13,344 nt of DNA, from contig DLHF01000010.1 in NCBI GenBank assembly GCA_002483085.1, positions 1 to 13,344 of the forward strand, read 5' to 3'. Under the pieces are notes generated by a model. It was given only the letters and a program-made list of their open reading frames with translations, made no database searches and was not told the origin of the DNA. The DNA comes from Ignavibacteria bacterium UBA7675 (GTDB lineage: Bacteria > Bacteroidota > Ignavibacteria > Kapaibacteriales > UB7675). Made by a program: the position numbers and the translations under genes. Position 1 is the stretch's first letter. Each line of letters begins with the position of its first letter. Positions 7,324-13,344 of this stretch are shown here, piece after piece.

Positions 7324-9560
7324 GCACCGCCCTGTTTTTTATTGAGAGCAGCCATGAGAGCTTCACGGAGGGCACTAATCTGTGCGCCTACATCAGTCTT
7401 TGGCGCTTCAGGCTGTGCCGGTTCCACTTCCGGGGAGGGTTCAGGCGTGTGTACAGGCTCCGGCTTCTGTCTGGGTTCTGTTTCCGGTTGTGGCTTGTGT
7501 CTGCGCTGTTCTTCAGGAGAAGGAGGCGGAAAGAAGTCTTCTTCGGCAGGAGGTTCTGTCGGTACAAGAAATGGGGAATCTTCCGAGTAGGTATCAACAA
7601 TAAAAGGTTCTGCCATAAGGTCTTCCTGTGAAGAATGGTGGATGTAATCAGGGGAGGTCTTATCGGTACTTGTGGTACCCTCTACGTGGAAATAGATAAA
7701 GTTGATAATGTCGTAGCGGCGTTTCTCGCCTTTTTCAAGAAAAGGTGTGCCGGGATAAAACAATTCTTCATCCTCGCTGCCCTCTGTAGTCAGGTGACCA
7801 AAATGCCCGATGATGTGCCGAATACGTATTGCATCCGTCGTACTAATATCCTTTGCGGTGATGCGAACATACTCATCGGAAGCACTCACATGGAAGTGGA
7901 CACGAGGGAATATCTCTTCCAGTTTAGCTCGAATCTGTTTGACGGCCAGTGATAGGTCGAAGAACTGATAAATATACATGCCGTTCTCGAACAGTATCTG
8001 TTCATCAGGGGTGGAGTGAATGACTTTAGGTTCGCCTGTTTCTTTGTGCGATCTTTCGCCGGTTTCCTTGTGCGATCTATAGTCGCGCTCCGGCTCTATA
8101 GGTCTCTCCATGACAAGAGCCGATGATGTGTCGGTATAGACTTCGGCGAAATGATGAATATATTCCGGGGACGTTTTATCTGTGTCGCTATAGTCGTCTA
8201 CCTGAACACCTAATGAGCTTGAGACAGTGTACTGGTGCAGTTCGCCTTTTTCGACAAAGGGTGCGCCTTTCAAATACGTTGATATAGAATCCCCCCCCCA
8301 ACCGTCTGATTGCCATGTTTTGCCACCGAACCGGCTCACTACATCTTCGATTCTCTTTTGGTCTGTTTCACTAATATTTGATGTCCGGATATTGATACTA
8401 CTTCCACCGGCATACCCATCAAAGGTTACAGAGAACTTAATGCCCGGAAAAATCTCACGGAGTTTGGATTTAATCTTTTTGCTGGCTTCACCACCGTAGA
8501 GTTTATGAGTAAATACATGGAGAGTTTTGGGCGGAGCTACTATTGTCCGAGCTGTATCACTATGAGCAACAGGAATGCTTTGGTCTGGGCAAAGCTGCTT
8601 TGCAAATTCCATACGCTTCTCTGTCTTTTTTGCATACCATACTTTTCGTTTGCCATTCCACCTGAATCCCTGTGTTTTGATTGCATGTATCGTTTCGGGG
8701 GCCGGTTTGCGAGGAAACTTCACTTCGATACCGCCAAGCTGCTTATTCTCAAGAACAATGCAATCCTCCGTTGCCTTTACAGTTGTAGTGGAGGCTTTCT
8801 CGTGAAGCTCATTGACAAGCTCGTGGAGGTGCTTTTGCTGTTTCTCTGCTTCCTTTGCGTGGCCGGTATCGAAAGAATTTTTGATCTCGCTTACTGTCTC
8901 GATAATTTCCTGTGTTACCGTCTCCACCTGTGTTTCCGGAAGTTCCTCCACAATGTCCTCGGGCAGTTCCTTATACTCTTCTCTAAAGAAGGTGTTTTCC
9001 TCCTGGCACCGTTCCACTTCGGCGCGGCAGGATTGAAGTTCTTCGCGCAGAAGCATATTTTCCCGGCGTGTCTCTTCGCAATCGTCTGAAGGCGCTACAG
9101 GGTTCTCGGTTTGTACCGGATCGTTGTCCGGGACAACAGAAGAAGCACCCGACCGAACCAATGATGTAGGGGTCAGCTTTTTGGGGTCTACTTCAATAAA
9201 GAAGTCACTGAAGGAGAGCAGTACGGCGACACTTCCGCGAAGTTGACGGAAACCCTGCACCTCCGAGCGGAACTGGTGAAAAAGAACGATTTCGCCTTTT
9301 CGGAGAACGCTACCATCAGGCCGTTTAAGCTCTGTATAATTGTTTTTATAGGCTACCAGATTATCCGCAAGAGAATGCAGAGCCACAATGCCGACCTTGC
9401 GCAATGCTAATGCAACTGTCTCTCTGGATATTGGCAAACCTTTCTTTCTGAACAGAAGGCGACCGCCAGCGGAAACCACAACGCTATATTGTCCGGGAAC
9501 GTTAAGCGCCTTCAGAAGTGCGTTCAGGCGCTCAGCCTGTAGGGTGCTATCAGCTTTCAT
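7320..9560 (-). CDS. Large polyvalent-type protein with coiled coil and two tandem LPD29-like domains, 746 aa
   Basis: Residues 1-130 form an unrecognised globular domain. About 160-255 is a charged coiled-coil region. Residues 265-325 match a small module common in phage and plasmid proteins (GIEVKFPRK...GFRWNGKRKVWYAKKT). Two related units follow, about 358-470 and 535-642. Each starts with an EIFP-x-(I/V)-x-F-x-V segment like LPD29, a domain associated with large polyvalent proteins, and each ends with DKTSP(E/D)YIHH. From about 665 the protein is Pro/Glu-rich, with a short helix at the very end. No catalytic motif is evident, so a DNA-handling or scaffold role is only inferred. The gene overlaps the giant gene by 4 bases, so the two are probably translated together and may act together. 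The ATG at 9560 lacks a Shine-Dalgarno site; its leader has TTCACCT just before the start. Residues 495-510 hold a perfect tandem RSHKETGE duplication. Confidence 0.85.
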   Translation of the reverse strand: MKADSTLQAERLNALLKALNVPGQYSVVVSAGGRLLFRKKGLPISRETVALALRKVGIVALHSLADNLVAYKNNYTELKRPDGSVLRKGEIVLFHQFRSEVQGFRQLRGSVAVLLSFSDFFIEVDPKKLTPTSLVRSGASSVVPDNDPVQTENPVAPSDDCEETRRENMLLREELQSCRAEVERCQEENTFFREEYKELPEDIVEELPETQVETVTQEIIETVSEIKNSFDTGHAKEAEKQQKHLHELVNELHEKASTTTVKATEDCIVLENKQLGGIEVKFPRKPAPETIHAIKTQGFRWNGKRKVWYAKKTEKRMEFAKQLCPDQSIPVAHSDTARTIVAPPKTLHVFTHKLYGGEASKKIKSKLREIFPGIKFSVTFDGYAGGSSINIRTSNISETDQKRIEDVVSRFGGKTWQSDGWGGDSISTYLKGAPFVEKGELHQYTVSSSLGVQVDDYSDTDKTSPEYIHHFAEVYTDTSSALVMERPIEPERDYRSHKETGERSHKETGEPKVIHSTPDEQILFENGMYIYQFFDLSLAVKQIRAKLEEIFPRVHFHVSASDEYVRITAKDISTTDAIRIRHIIGHFGHLTTEGSEDEELFYPGTPFLEKGEKRRYDIINFIYFHVEGTTSTDKTSPDYIHHSSQEDLMAEPFIVDTYSEDSPFLVPTEPPAEEDFFPPPSPEEQRRHKPQPETEPRQKPEPVHTPEPSPEVEPAQPEAPKTDVGAQISALREALMAALNKKQGGA
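8032..8079 (-). repeat. Tandem 24-bp duplication inside the 746-aa gene
   Basis: Two adjacent 24-base units (8032-8055 and 8056-8079) differ at only three positions and encode RSHKETGE twice, in the linker between the two LPD29-like units. The repeat keeps the frame. It looks like a recent slippage duplication of a flexible linker. Confidence 0.85.
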
Positions 9561-9589
9561 AGGTGAAGAGAAGAACAGGTGAAGAAATA

Positions 9590-9612
9590 GCGGCAGAGAG
9601 TGTTTCTGCCGC
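9590..9612 (-). terminator. Perfect intergenic hairpin, possible weak terminator or processing site
   Basis: An 8-bp perfect stem (9590-9597 with 9605-9612, GCGGCAGA/TCTGCCGC) with a 7-base loop lies between the basic-protein gene and the 746-aa gene. On the minus strand it is followed by TATTTCTT, a poor T run, so it may terminate only partly or act as an RNA processing or stability element. That would let the short upstream gene be expressed more than the long genes downstream. The hairpin is seen; its role is inferred. Confidence 0.5.
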
Positions 9613-9626
9613 CGTGTAGTGGTTCA

Positions 9627-9851
9627 TTAGGAGAGAGTGCCGGAACGAGTTTTTCGCTTCCCTTTTCTCCGTCCCTTTTTCCGTCCTGAAGAACAGTTCG
9701 GAGCGGATCGTTTGACGAGACGCTTTTGAGCAGAGGCAAGCAATCCCATTGCTCTTGTCTCATCGTTTTTAGCTTTGGTGATTCGTTTGCGTGCGCCCTC
9801 CAGCATTTTTTTTGCTGTTTTAACGCCCACAGTTCTGCGTTTCTTTGCCAT
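9627..9851 (-). CDS. Small, strongly basic protein, 74 aa (putative DNA-binding)
   Basis: About a third of the residues are Lys or Arg. They are concentrated at the N-terminus (MAKKRRT), in the helical stretch 10-48, and in an extremely basic C-terminal tail (GRKKGRRKGKRKTRS). There is no signal peptide or membrane segment. Such composition fits binding to nucleic acid, for example DNA condensation in the virion or an RNA-binding role, but no family is recognised. The ATG at 9851 is supported by AGGA at 9862-9859, 7 bases upstream. The 46-base gap upstream is AT-rich and could hold a promoter, though I see no convincing -35/-10 pair. A perfect hairpin follows the stop codon. The neighbours are a wall hydrolase before it and the polyvalent proteins after it. 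Confidence 0.8.
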   Translation of the reverse strand: MAKKRRTVGVKTAKKMLEGARKRITKAKNDETRAMGLLASAQKRLVKRSAPNCSSGRKKGRRKGKRKTRSGTLS

Positions 9852-9897
9852 GAGACTATCCTAATAGTAAAACAAAAAAGAAGTGAATGGTGTAGGG

Positions 9898-10569
9898 TCA
9901 GAAGAGTGACCTTGACGATGTTTTTTGTGCGCTCATGTACAGAACGGTACCTATACCAAGCAGGGCGAGAACGAGGCCGGAGGAATGAGCGCCGGAGGGT
10001 ACACGCGGTGCTCCTATCGCCCGAATGTTCGGCAGGTCGCCCGGCCAGTCACGGTTTGTCGGTGCTCGTTCGATGTGCATAAACCGAAACTGTTTCTTTG
10101 CAATATCAGTGCGAGGTATAGTGAAAAAACCGACGCCCTCCACGCCGGGCTGTACCTGTGCATTTCCTTCGATTGTATAGAAGTTCGCATTGTCCACTCC
10201 GACAACAACGCCGATGTGTCCAGATGCCCCCGCTGCTGCTGAAAGCCGATAGAACACACTACCAACAGTCGGGTTTGTATCGGTCGGAAATCGCCCGTCT
10301 TTCTTTGCACGATTCAGCATACCGACCGCAAGCGCGTCCGGAGGCAGCCAGTTCTCTGCACCTGCCCTCCGAGCCGCTTCACTGGTGACAACGTAGGCAA
10401 ATTTGGCACAGTACGCTTCGCGTCGGAACTCGTCATATTGCGGCGAGTAGTGGGTGTACTGGCGGTGAATATCATCAATGCAGATACCGGCATTTTTTGA
10501 GGTTTCCCGGCAGTCACGATCATACCACGCAAGGGCAGCCTGAACAATGTATGGCGCGAGAACTCGCAT
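9898..10569 (-). CDS. CHAP/NlpC-P60-like peptidoglycan hydrolase with C-terminal membrane segment, 223 aa
   Basis: The pattern of a papain-fold amidase/endopeptidase is present: the likely nucleophile Cys54 in AYCAKFAYVV, then GHIGVVVG with His118, and TIEGN with Glu134 and Asn136, spaced as in CHAP and NlpC/P60 enzymes. These cut peptide or amide bonds in peptidoglycan. After the domain, a Pro/Gly-containing linker leads to one hydrophobic segment (about 198-213, GLVLALLGIGTVLYM) and a short basic end. There is no N-terminal signal peptide. Lying between tail genes and putative virion proteins, it is more likely a virion-associated wall hydrolase used at DNA entry than the lysis endolysin, but endolysin cannot be excluded. 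The ATG at 10569 is the only start in this stretch (an in-frame TGA lies upstream) and has no Shine-Dalgarno site. Its leader carries tandem repeats. Confidence 0.8.
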   Translation of the reverse strand: MRVLAPYIVQAALAWYDRDCRETSKNAGICIDDIHRQYTHYSPQYDEFRREAYCAKFAYVVTSEAARRAGAENWLPPDALAVGMLNRAKKDGRFPTDTNPTVGSVFYRLSAAAGASGHIGVVVGVDNANFYTIEGNAQVQPGVEGVGFFTIPRTDIAKKQFRFMHIERAPTNRDWPGDLPNIRAIGAPRVPSGAHSSGLVLALLGIGTVLYMSAQKTSSRSLF

Positions 10570-10590
10570 ACGGTGACTTGATAGTGGAAC

Positions 10591-10618
10591 AGGTGGTGAA
10601 CTTCAGGTAGTGAACTTC
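10591..10618 (-). repeat. Tandem 14-bp direct repeat in the leader of the hydrolase gene
   Basis: Two adjacent 14-base units (10591-10604 and 10605-10618) differ at one position. On the minus strand they read GAAGTTCAC(C/T)ACCT, with a degenerate third unit (GAAGCTCACGCA) just upstream. They lie 22-49 bases before the ATG at 10569. A protein-binding site or translational control element is possible but not shown. A similar TTCACCTGTTC string precedes the 746-aa gene. Confidence 0.7.
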
Positions 10619-10650
10619 TGCGTGAGCTTCAAACAATAGAGTTCGGGTGT

Positions 10651-10980
10651 TTAACAGTCTTCGGCTAATTGCCACGTCTCTAATGTCTTTATCGTGCTGT
10701 AGGCCGCAGCAAGTACGCCAGTGACAGGCGAAAACGGAAATTTACAATCGAAGATATTCTGATTCTGTCCGATGTTGTAGGCAACCTTGTCCTGATACCA
10801 TTCAAACGTGACTTGGGCGATGGCCTGCGCTCCGGCCTTGTAGGATTCCTCGTCGGTAAAACCCGCAATCTGTACGCTTGCCGTTCTGCTAAACCAATTG
10901 ATATTCGTCTGAATGATCCGCCAATATCTGGCCTTGACCGAAGGGCCAAAGGGCGTGTTTCTTTCGATGCTGAGTGCCAT
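10651..10980 (-). CDS. Small conserved-looking phage protein, probably tail-associated, 109 aa
   Basis: The protein starts MALSIERNTPFGPSVKARYW and is rich in aromatic and beta-forming residues. Small proteins with this type of opening (a TPFG turn, then an aromatic-rich beta region) occur next to tail-fibre genes in phages, but I cannot name the family with certainty. It has no signal peptide or membrane segment. It lies 47 bases downstream of the fibre gene and is read in the same direction, so a tail, baseplate or fibre-assembly role is inferred from position. The ATG at 10980 is well supported by AAGGAAGG ending 5 bases upstream, the second strongest ribosome site in the window. Confidence 0.75.
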   Translation of the reverse strand: MALSIERNTPFGPSVKARYWRIIQTNINWFSRTASVQIAGFTDEESYKAGAQAIAQVTFEWYQDKVAYNIGQNQNIFDCKFPFSPVTGVLAAAYSTIKTLETWQLAEDC

Positions 10981-10985
10981 TGTTG

Positions 10986-10993
10986 CCTTCCTT
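10986..10993 (-). promoter_or_regulatory. Ribosome binding site of the 109-aa gene
   Basis: AAGGAAGG on the minus strand with 5-base spacing to the ATG at 10980. The region before it (10994-11027) is AT-rich with a T7 run but has no stem, so I do not call a terminator after the fibre gene. Confidence 0.85.
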
Positions 10994-11027
10994 GTAGTAA
11001 ATGATGGAAAAAAATTAGAAACCAGAA

Positions 11028-13344
11028 TTAGGAAACGTCTGTGTCCACAACGAGCGACTGCACGGGAAACGAAATGTTCGTATGAGCGGGCTTGTTGGTA
11101 ACCGAGTGATAAACCTTTACGGGCTGTGCGGAAGATGCGCCAATACTGTAGGTAGGTGCAGTTATGGCAGTATTAACAATTGTGCAGCCACAGAGGATCA
11201 TTGTCCCCCCGGACTTGTTAATGATGCCTCCTGTTCCTGTCGGAGAAGTGTGCGATGCTTTGAGCAGCGCGTCAGAGATTCGCAGTGTACCCGCAGCCTG
11301 ATATAAAAGAGTTGCCGTCGTGTCGAACTGTTCGATGTGACGCGCTACTATTTCGAGAGTACCGTCAATGTGGTCGATGACTGTTCCGGTATTGGCGCTA
11401 AAGATTTCATCTGCATAGATAATAGCTGTTCCGGTACCGCGCTTGTCGATTGCGTGTCCGCCCTCAAGATTATATACTTGTTTGCAGCGGACGGTAAGGT
11501 TGGAGGTTCCGAAGACACCGAGAACCGACAAGTTGGTTCCTGCATCATGCTCGAAAATACCGTACCCGTCAACAAGACAATGAACGTCGGTTGCTTCTAT
11601 TGTGTGATAGGTGTTACCATCATAGCGGATAATGACGCCGCTGTGTGTATAGAGATTCACACCGTCTTTGAGTGTAATATGCTCGTTGTATGTTCCGGCA
11701 TGAATTTCGACAAGATCACCGCTTTCAGCCGCATCTATCGCATCCTGAATACTGGTATAATAGGGTGCAGAGAGACCGAGAAAGCCACTTGAAACGAATC
11801 GCGTTTTATTGGGCGTAGGGAAGGTTTTCCATGCGGTATTCGTTCCGTCAGTATGCAGGTATTTTCCGGCTTGTGAAGATTGCGACGGCAAAAGATTGTT
11901 GAGAGCTGTATTTGCCGTCGATGCTCCTGTGCCGCCACGTCCAATTGCCAACTGCCCCAACCATGTAAAAGCGTGAGCAGAACCACTGGATAGGATGCCG
12001 ATGTTTGTTTCGTTCGTAAACGTCTGTGCTGCACCCGCCAGACCGTTCAGCGATGTGATACCGGACGCGGGAATAGCCGCCCACGACGCCGACGTGCCAT
12101 CGGTTGAGAGGAATTTACCTGCGCTGGATGCCTGCGCCGGGAGCAGGTTTGTAAGTGCCGCTGTTGCCGTCGATGCTCCTGTACCGCCACGTCCGATTGC
12201 CAACTGCCCCAACCATGTAAAAGCATGAGCCGAACCACTGGAGGAGATGCCGATGTTTGTTTCATTCGTAAACGTCTGTGCCGAACCTGTCAGACCGTTC
12301 AGCGATGTAATACCGGACGGCGGAATAGCCACCCACGACGCCGACGTGCCATCGGTTGAGAGGAATTTACCTGCGTTTGTGGCCTGTGCCGGGAGCAGGT
12401 TTGTAAGTGCCGCTGTTGCCGTCGATGCTCCTGTACCACCACGCCCGATTGCCAGTTGACCCGACCACGTGAAAGCATGAGCCGAACCACTGGAGGAGAT
12501 GCCGATGTTTGTTTCATTCGTAAACGTCTGTGCCGACCCTGTCAGACCGTTCAGTGATGTGATACCGGATGGCGGAATAGCCACCCACGACGCCGACGTG
12601 CCATCGGTTGAGAGGAATTTACCTGCGTTCGACGCCTGTGCCGGAAGCAGGTTTGTAAGTGCTGCCGTCGCCGTCGAAGCACCTGTGCCGCCGCGCCCGA
12701 TTGCTAACAGTCCCGACCATGTAAAAGCATGGGCAGAGCCGCTGGACGAGATGCCGATATTTGTTTCGTTCGTAAACGTTTGGGCTGCACCTGCCAGGCC
12801 GTTCAGTGATGTAACACCGGAGGCCGGAACAGCCGCCCACGACGCCAGCGTACCATCGGTTGTTAAGAATTTACCTGCGTTCGATGCCTGTGCCGGAAGC
12901 AGGTTTGTAAGTGCTGCCGTCGCCGTCGAAGCACCTGTGCCGCCGCGCCCGATTGCCAATTGACCTGCCCACGTGAGCGCGTGTGTGGTGCCGAAGGAAA
13001 ACATCGTCACATTCGTATCATTGGTAAAAGACTGTGAAGCGCCCGTTAAGCCGCCAAGCGATGTAATTCCTGTAGGTACAGTAGCCCACGAAGCGACACT
13101 ACCATTTGTCGTTAAATATTTCCCGTTATTCCCCCCCTGTGCCGGGAGCAGGTTTGTAAGTGCTACCGTCGCCGTCGATGCTCCCGTGCCGCCGCGTTCG
13201 ATTGCCAGTTGTCCCAACCATGTAAAAGCATGAGCCGAACCGCTGGACAGAATGCCGATGTTTGTCTCGTTCGTAAACGTCTGTGCTGCACCCGCCAGAC
13301 CGTTCAGCGATGTGACACCAGAGGGCGGAACAGCCGCCCACGAT
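11028..13344 (-). CDS. Tail fibre / receptor-binding protein with repeat shaft and C-terminal beta-helix (5' end outside the window)
   Basis: The frame is open to the right edge of the window (about 771 codons visible), so the start is missing; TTG at 13217 lies inside a repeat and is not a real start. The upstream two-thirds consist of about six ~84-residue units. Each carries GGTGASTA, LTNLLPAQ, AGKFLSTDGTSASW and ITSLNGLTGSAQTF motifs, typical of phage fibre shafts. The C-terminal part (about 11030-11800) opens with SIQDAIDAAESGDLVEIHAG and GTYNEHITL, the signature start of a pectate-lyase-like right-handed beta-helix, and continues as short beta turns to the end. Such domains bind or cut host surface polysaccharide; no catalytic residues can be assigned here. 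The fibre would be trimeric at the virion surface, by family knowledge. Confidence 0.9.
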   Translation of the reverse strand, partial: SWAAVPPSGVTSLNGLAGAAQTFTNETNIGILSSGSAHAFTWLGQLAIERGGTGASTATVALTNLLPAQGGNNGKYLTTNGSVASWATVPTGITSLGGLTGASQSFTNDTNVTMFSFGTTHALTWAGQLAIGRGGTGASTATAALTNLLPAQASNAGKFLTTDGTLASWAAVPASGVTSLNGLAGAAQTFTNETNIGISSSGSAHAFTWSGLLAIGRGGTGASTATAALTNLLPAQASNAGKFLSTDGTSASWVAIPPSGITSLNGLTGSAQTFTNETNIGISSSGSAHAFTWSGQLAIGRGGTGASTATAALTNLLPAQATNAGKFLSTDGTSASWVAIPPSGITSLNGLTGSAQTFTNETNIGISSSGSAHAFTWLGQLAIGRGGTGASTATAALTNLLPAQASSAGKFLSTDGTSASWAAIPASGITSLNGLAGAAQTFTNETNIGILSSGSAHAFTWLGQLAIGRGGTGASTANTALNNLLPSQSSQAGKYLHTDGTNTAWKTFPTPNKTRFVSSGFLGLSAPYYTSIQDAIDAAESGDLVEIHAGTYNEHITLKDGVNLYTHSGVIIRYDGNTYHTIEATDVHCLVDGYGIFEHDAGTNLSVLGVFGTSNLTVRCKQVYNLEGGHAIDKRGTGTAIIYADEIFSANTGTVIDHIDGTLEIVARHIEQFDTTATLLYQAAGTLRISDALLKASHTSPTGTGGIINKSGGTMILCGCTIVNTAITAPTYSIGASSAQPVKVYHSVTNKPAHTNISFPVQSLVVDTDVS
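11810..13344 (-). repeat. Tandem in-frame repeat array in the fibre gene (period 252 bp)
   Basis: Using the ccgattgcc-like anchor, units begin at 11941, 12193, 12445, 12697, 12949 and 13198. The spacing is therefore 252 bases four times and then 249, and the array continues past the right edge. Units 12193-12444 and 12445-12696 are nearly identical. The copy read out at about 12960-13130 has diverged (FGTTHALTW in place of SGSAHAFTW), and the last copy (11810-11940) is also degenerate. All units keep the reading frame, so copy number can change the fibre length without breaking the gene. Confidence 0.95.

Noticed and set aside
9852..9897. Promoter in the AT-rich gap before the basic-protein gene
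   Set aside because: A TACTAT-like -10 can be picked out, but no matching -35 at proper spacing; not enough to call.
10994..11027. T-rich stretch after the fibre stop as a terminator
   Set aside because: There is a T7 run but no stem before it, and the next gene follows at once with a strong ribosome site.
11995..13233. Series of similar + strand open frames beginning MPMFVSFVNVCA
   Set aside because: They recur at 252-base intervals because they are antisense to the fibre repeats; they do not represent separate genes.
11810..13344. CRISPR-like regular repeats
   Set aside because: The units are 252 bases, contiguous without unique spacers, and encode fibre protein in frame.

Overview
The window looks like part of a tailed double-stranded DNA bacteriophage genome (or a prophage). 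One end holds a long repetitive tail-fibre gene, next to a cell-wall hydrolase. The middle holds two very large multidomain proteins of the 'polyvalent protein' kind found in phages and conjugative elements. The host cannot be named from the sequence. Several genes have clear Shine-Dalgarno (SD) sites, such as AAGGAGG and AAGGAAGG, so the host probably uses SD-led initiation. There are no tRNA genes, rRNA genes, insertion sequences or CRISPR arrays that I can see.

Layout: one unrecognised gene lies on the + strand (7-453, possibly cut by the window edge). Everything else is a tightly packed minus-strand block, read from 13344 down to 571 and ending at a strong intrinsic terminator (about 533-567). 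In order of transcription it holds: the 3' part of a tail fibre with ~84-residue repeats and a C-terminal beta-helix (13344-11028); a 109-residue protein probably of the tail region (10980-10651); a CHAP/NlpC-like peptidoglycan hydrolase with a C-terminal membrane segment (10569-9898); a very basic 74-residue protein (9851-9627); a 746-residue protein with a coiled coil and two tandem LPD29-like domains (9560-7320); a 2045-residue giant (7323-1186); a 125-residue protein with a C-terminal membrane anchor (1301-924); and a 112-residue protein with a J-domain-like HPD motif (909-571). No gap between genes exceeds about 120 bases.

The giant is the centrepiece. From the N-terminus it reads as a DdrB-type ParB-like domain (GNGR), an N6-adenine methyltransferase (EPSAGGG...NPPF), an SF2 helicase (STGTGKT, DESH, SAT, QIIGRVAR), a J-domain-like segment (HPD), and a RadA/RecA-like P-loop ATPase (GPPGSGKST). 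In coliphage P1, a methyltransferase-helicase of this type (DarB) and the DdrB protein belong to a capsid-packaged anti-restriction set. Here the two types are fused, and the fusion carries two further modules.

Inference: the block may make proteins carried in the virion and delivered with the DNA. The hydrolase would open the wall, the membrane-tailed proteins would act at the envelope, and the polyvalent proteins would modify, remodel or shield incoming DNA. This reading rests on domain content and gene order only. The clearest oddity is a change of coding frame near 1301-1330 with no stop codon between the giant and the next gene. It could be a long overlap, a frameshift, or a one-base sequence error.
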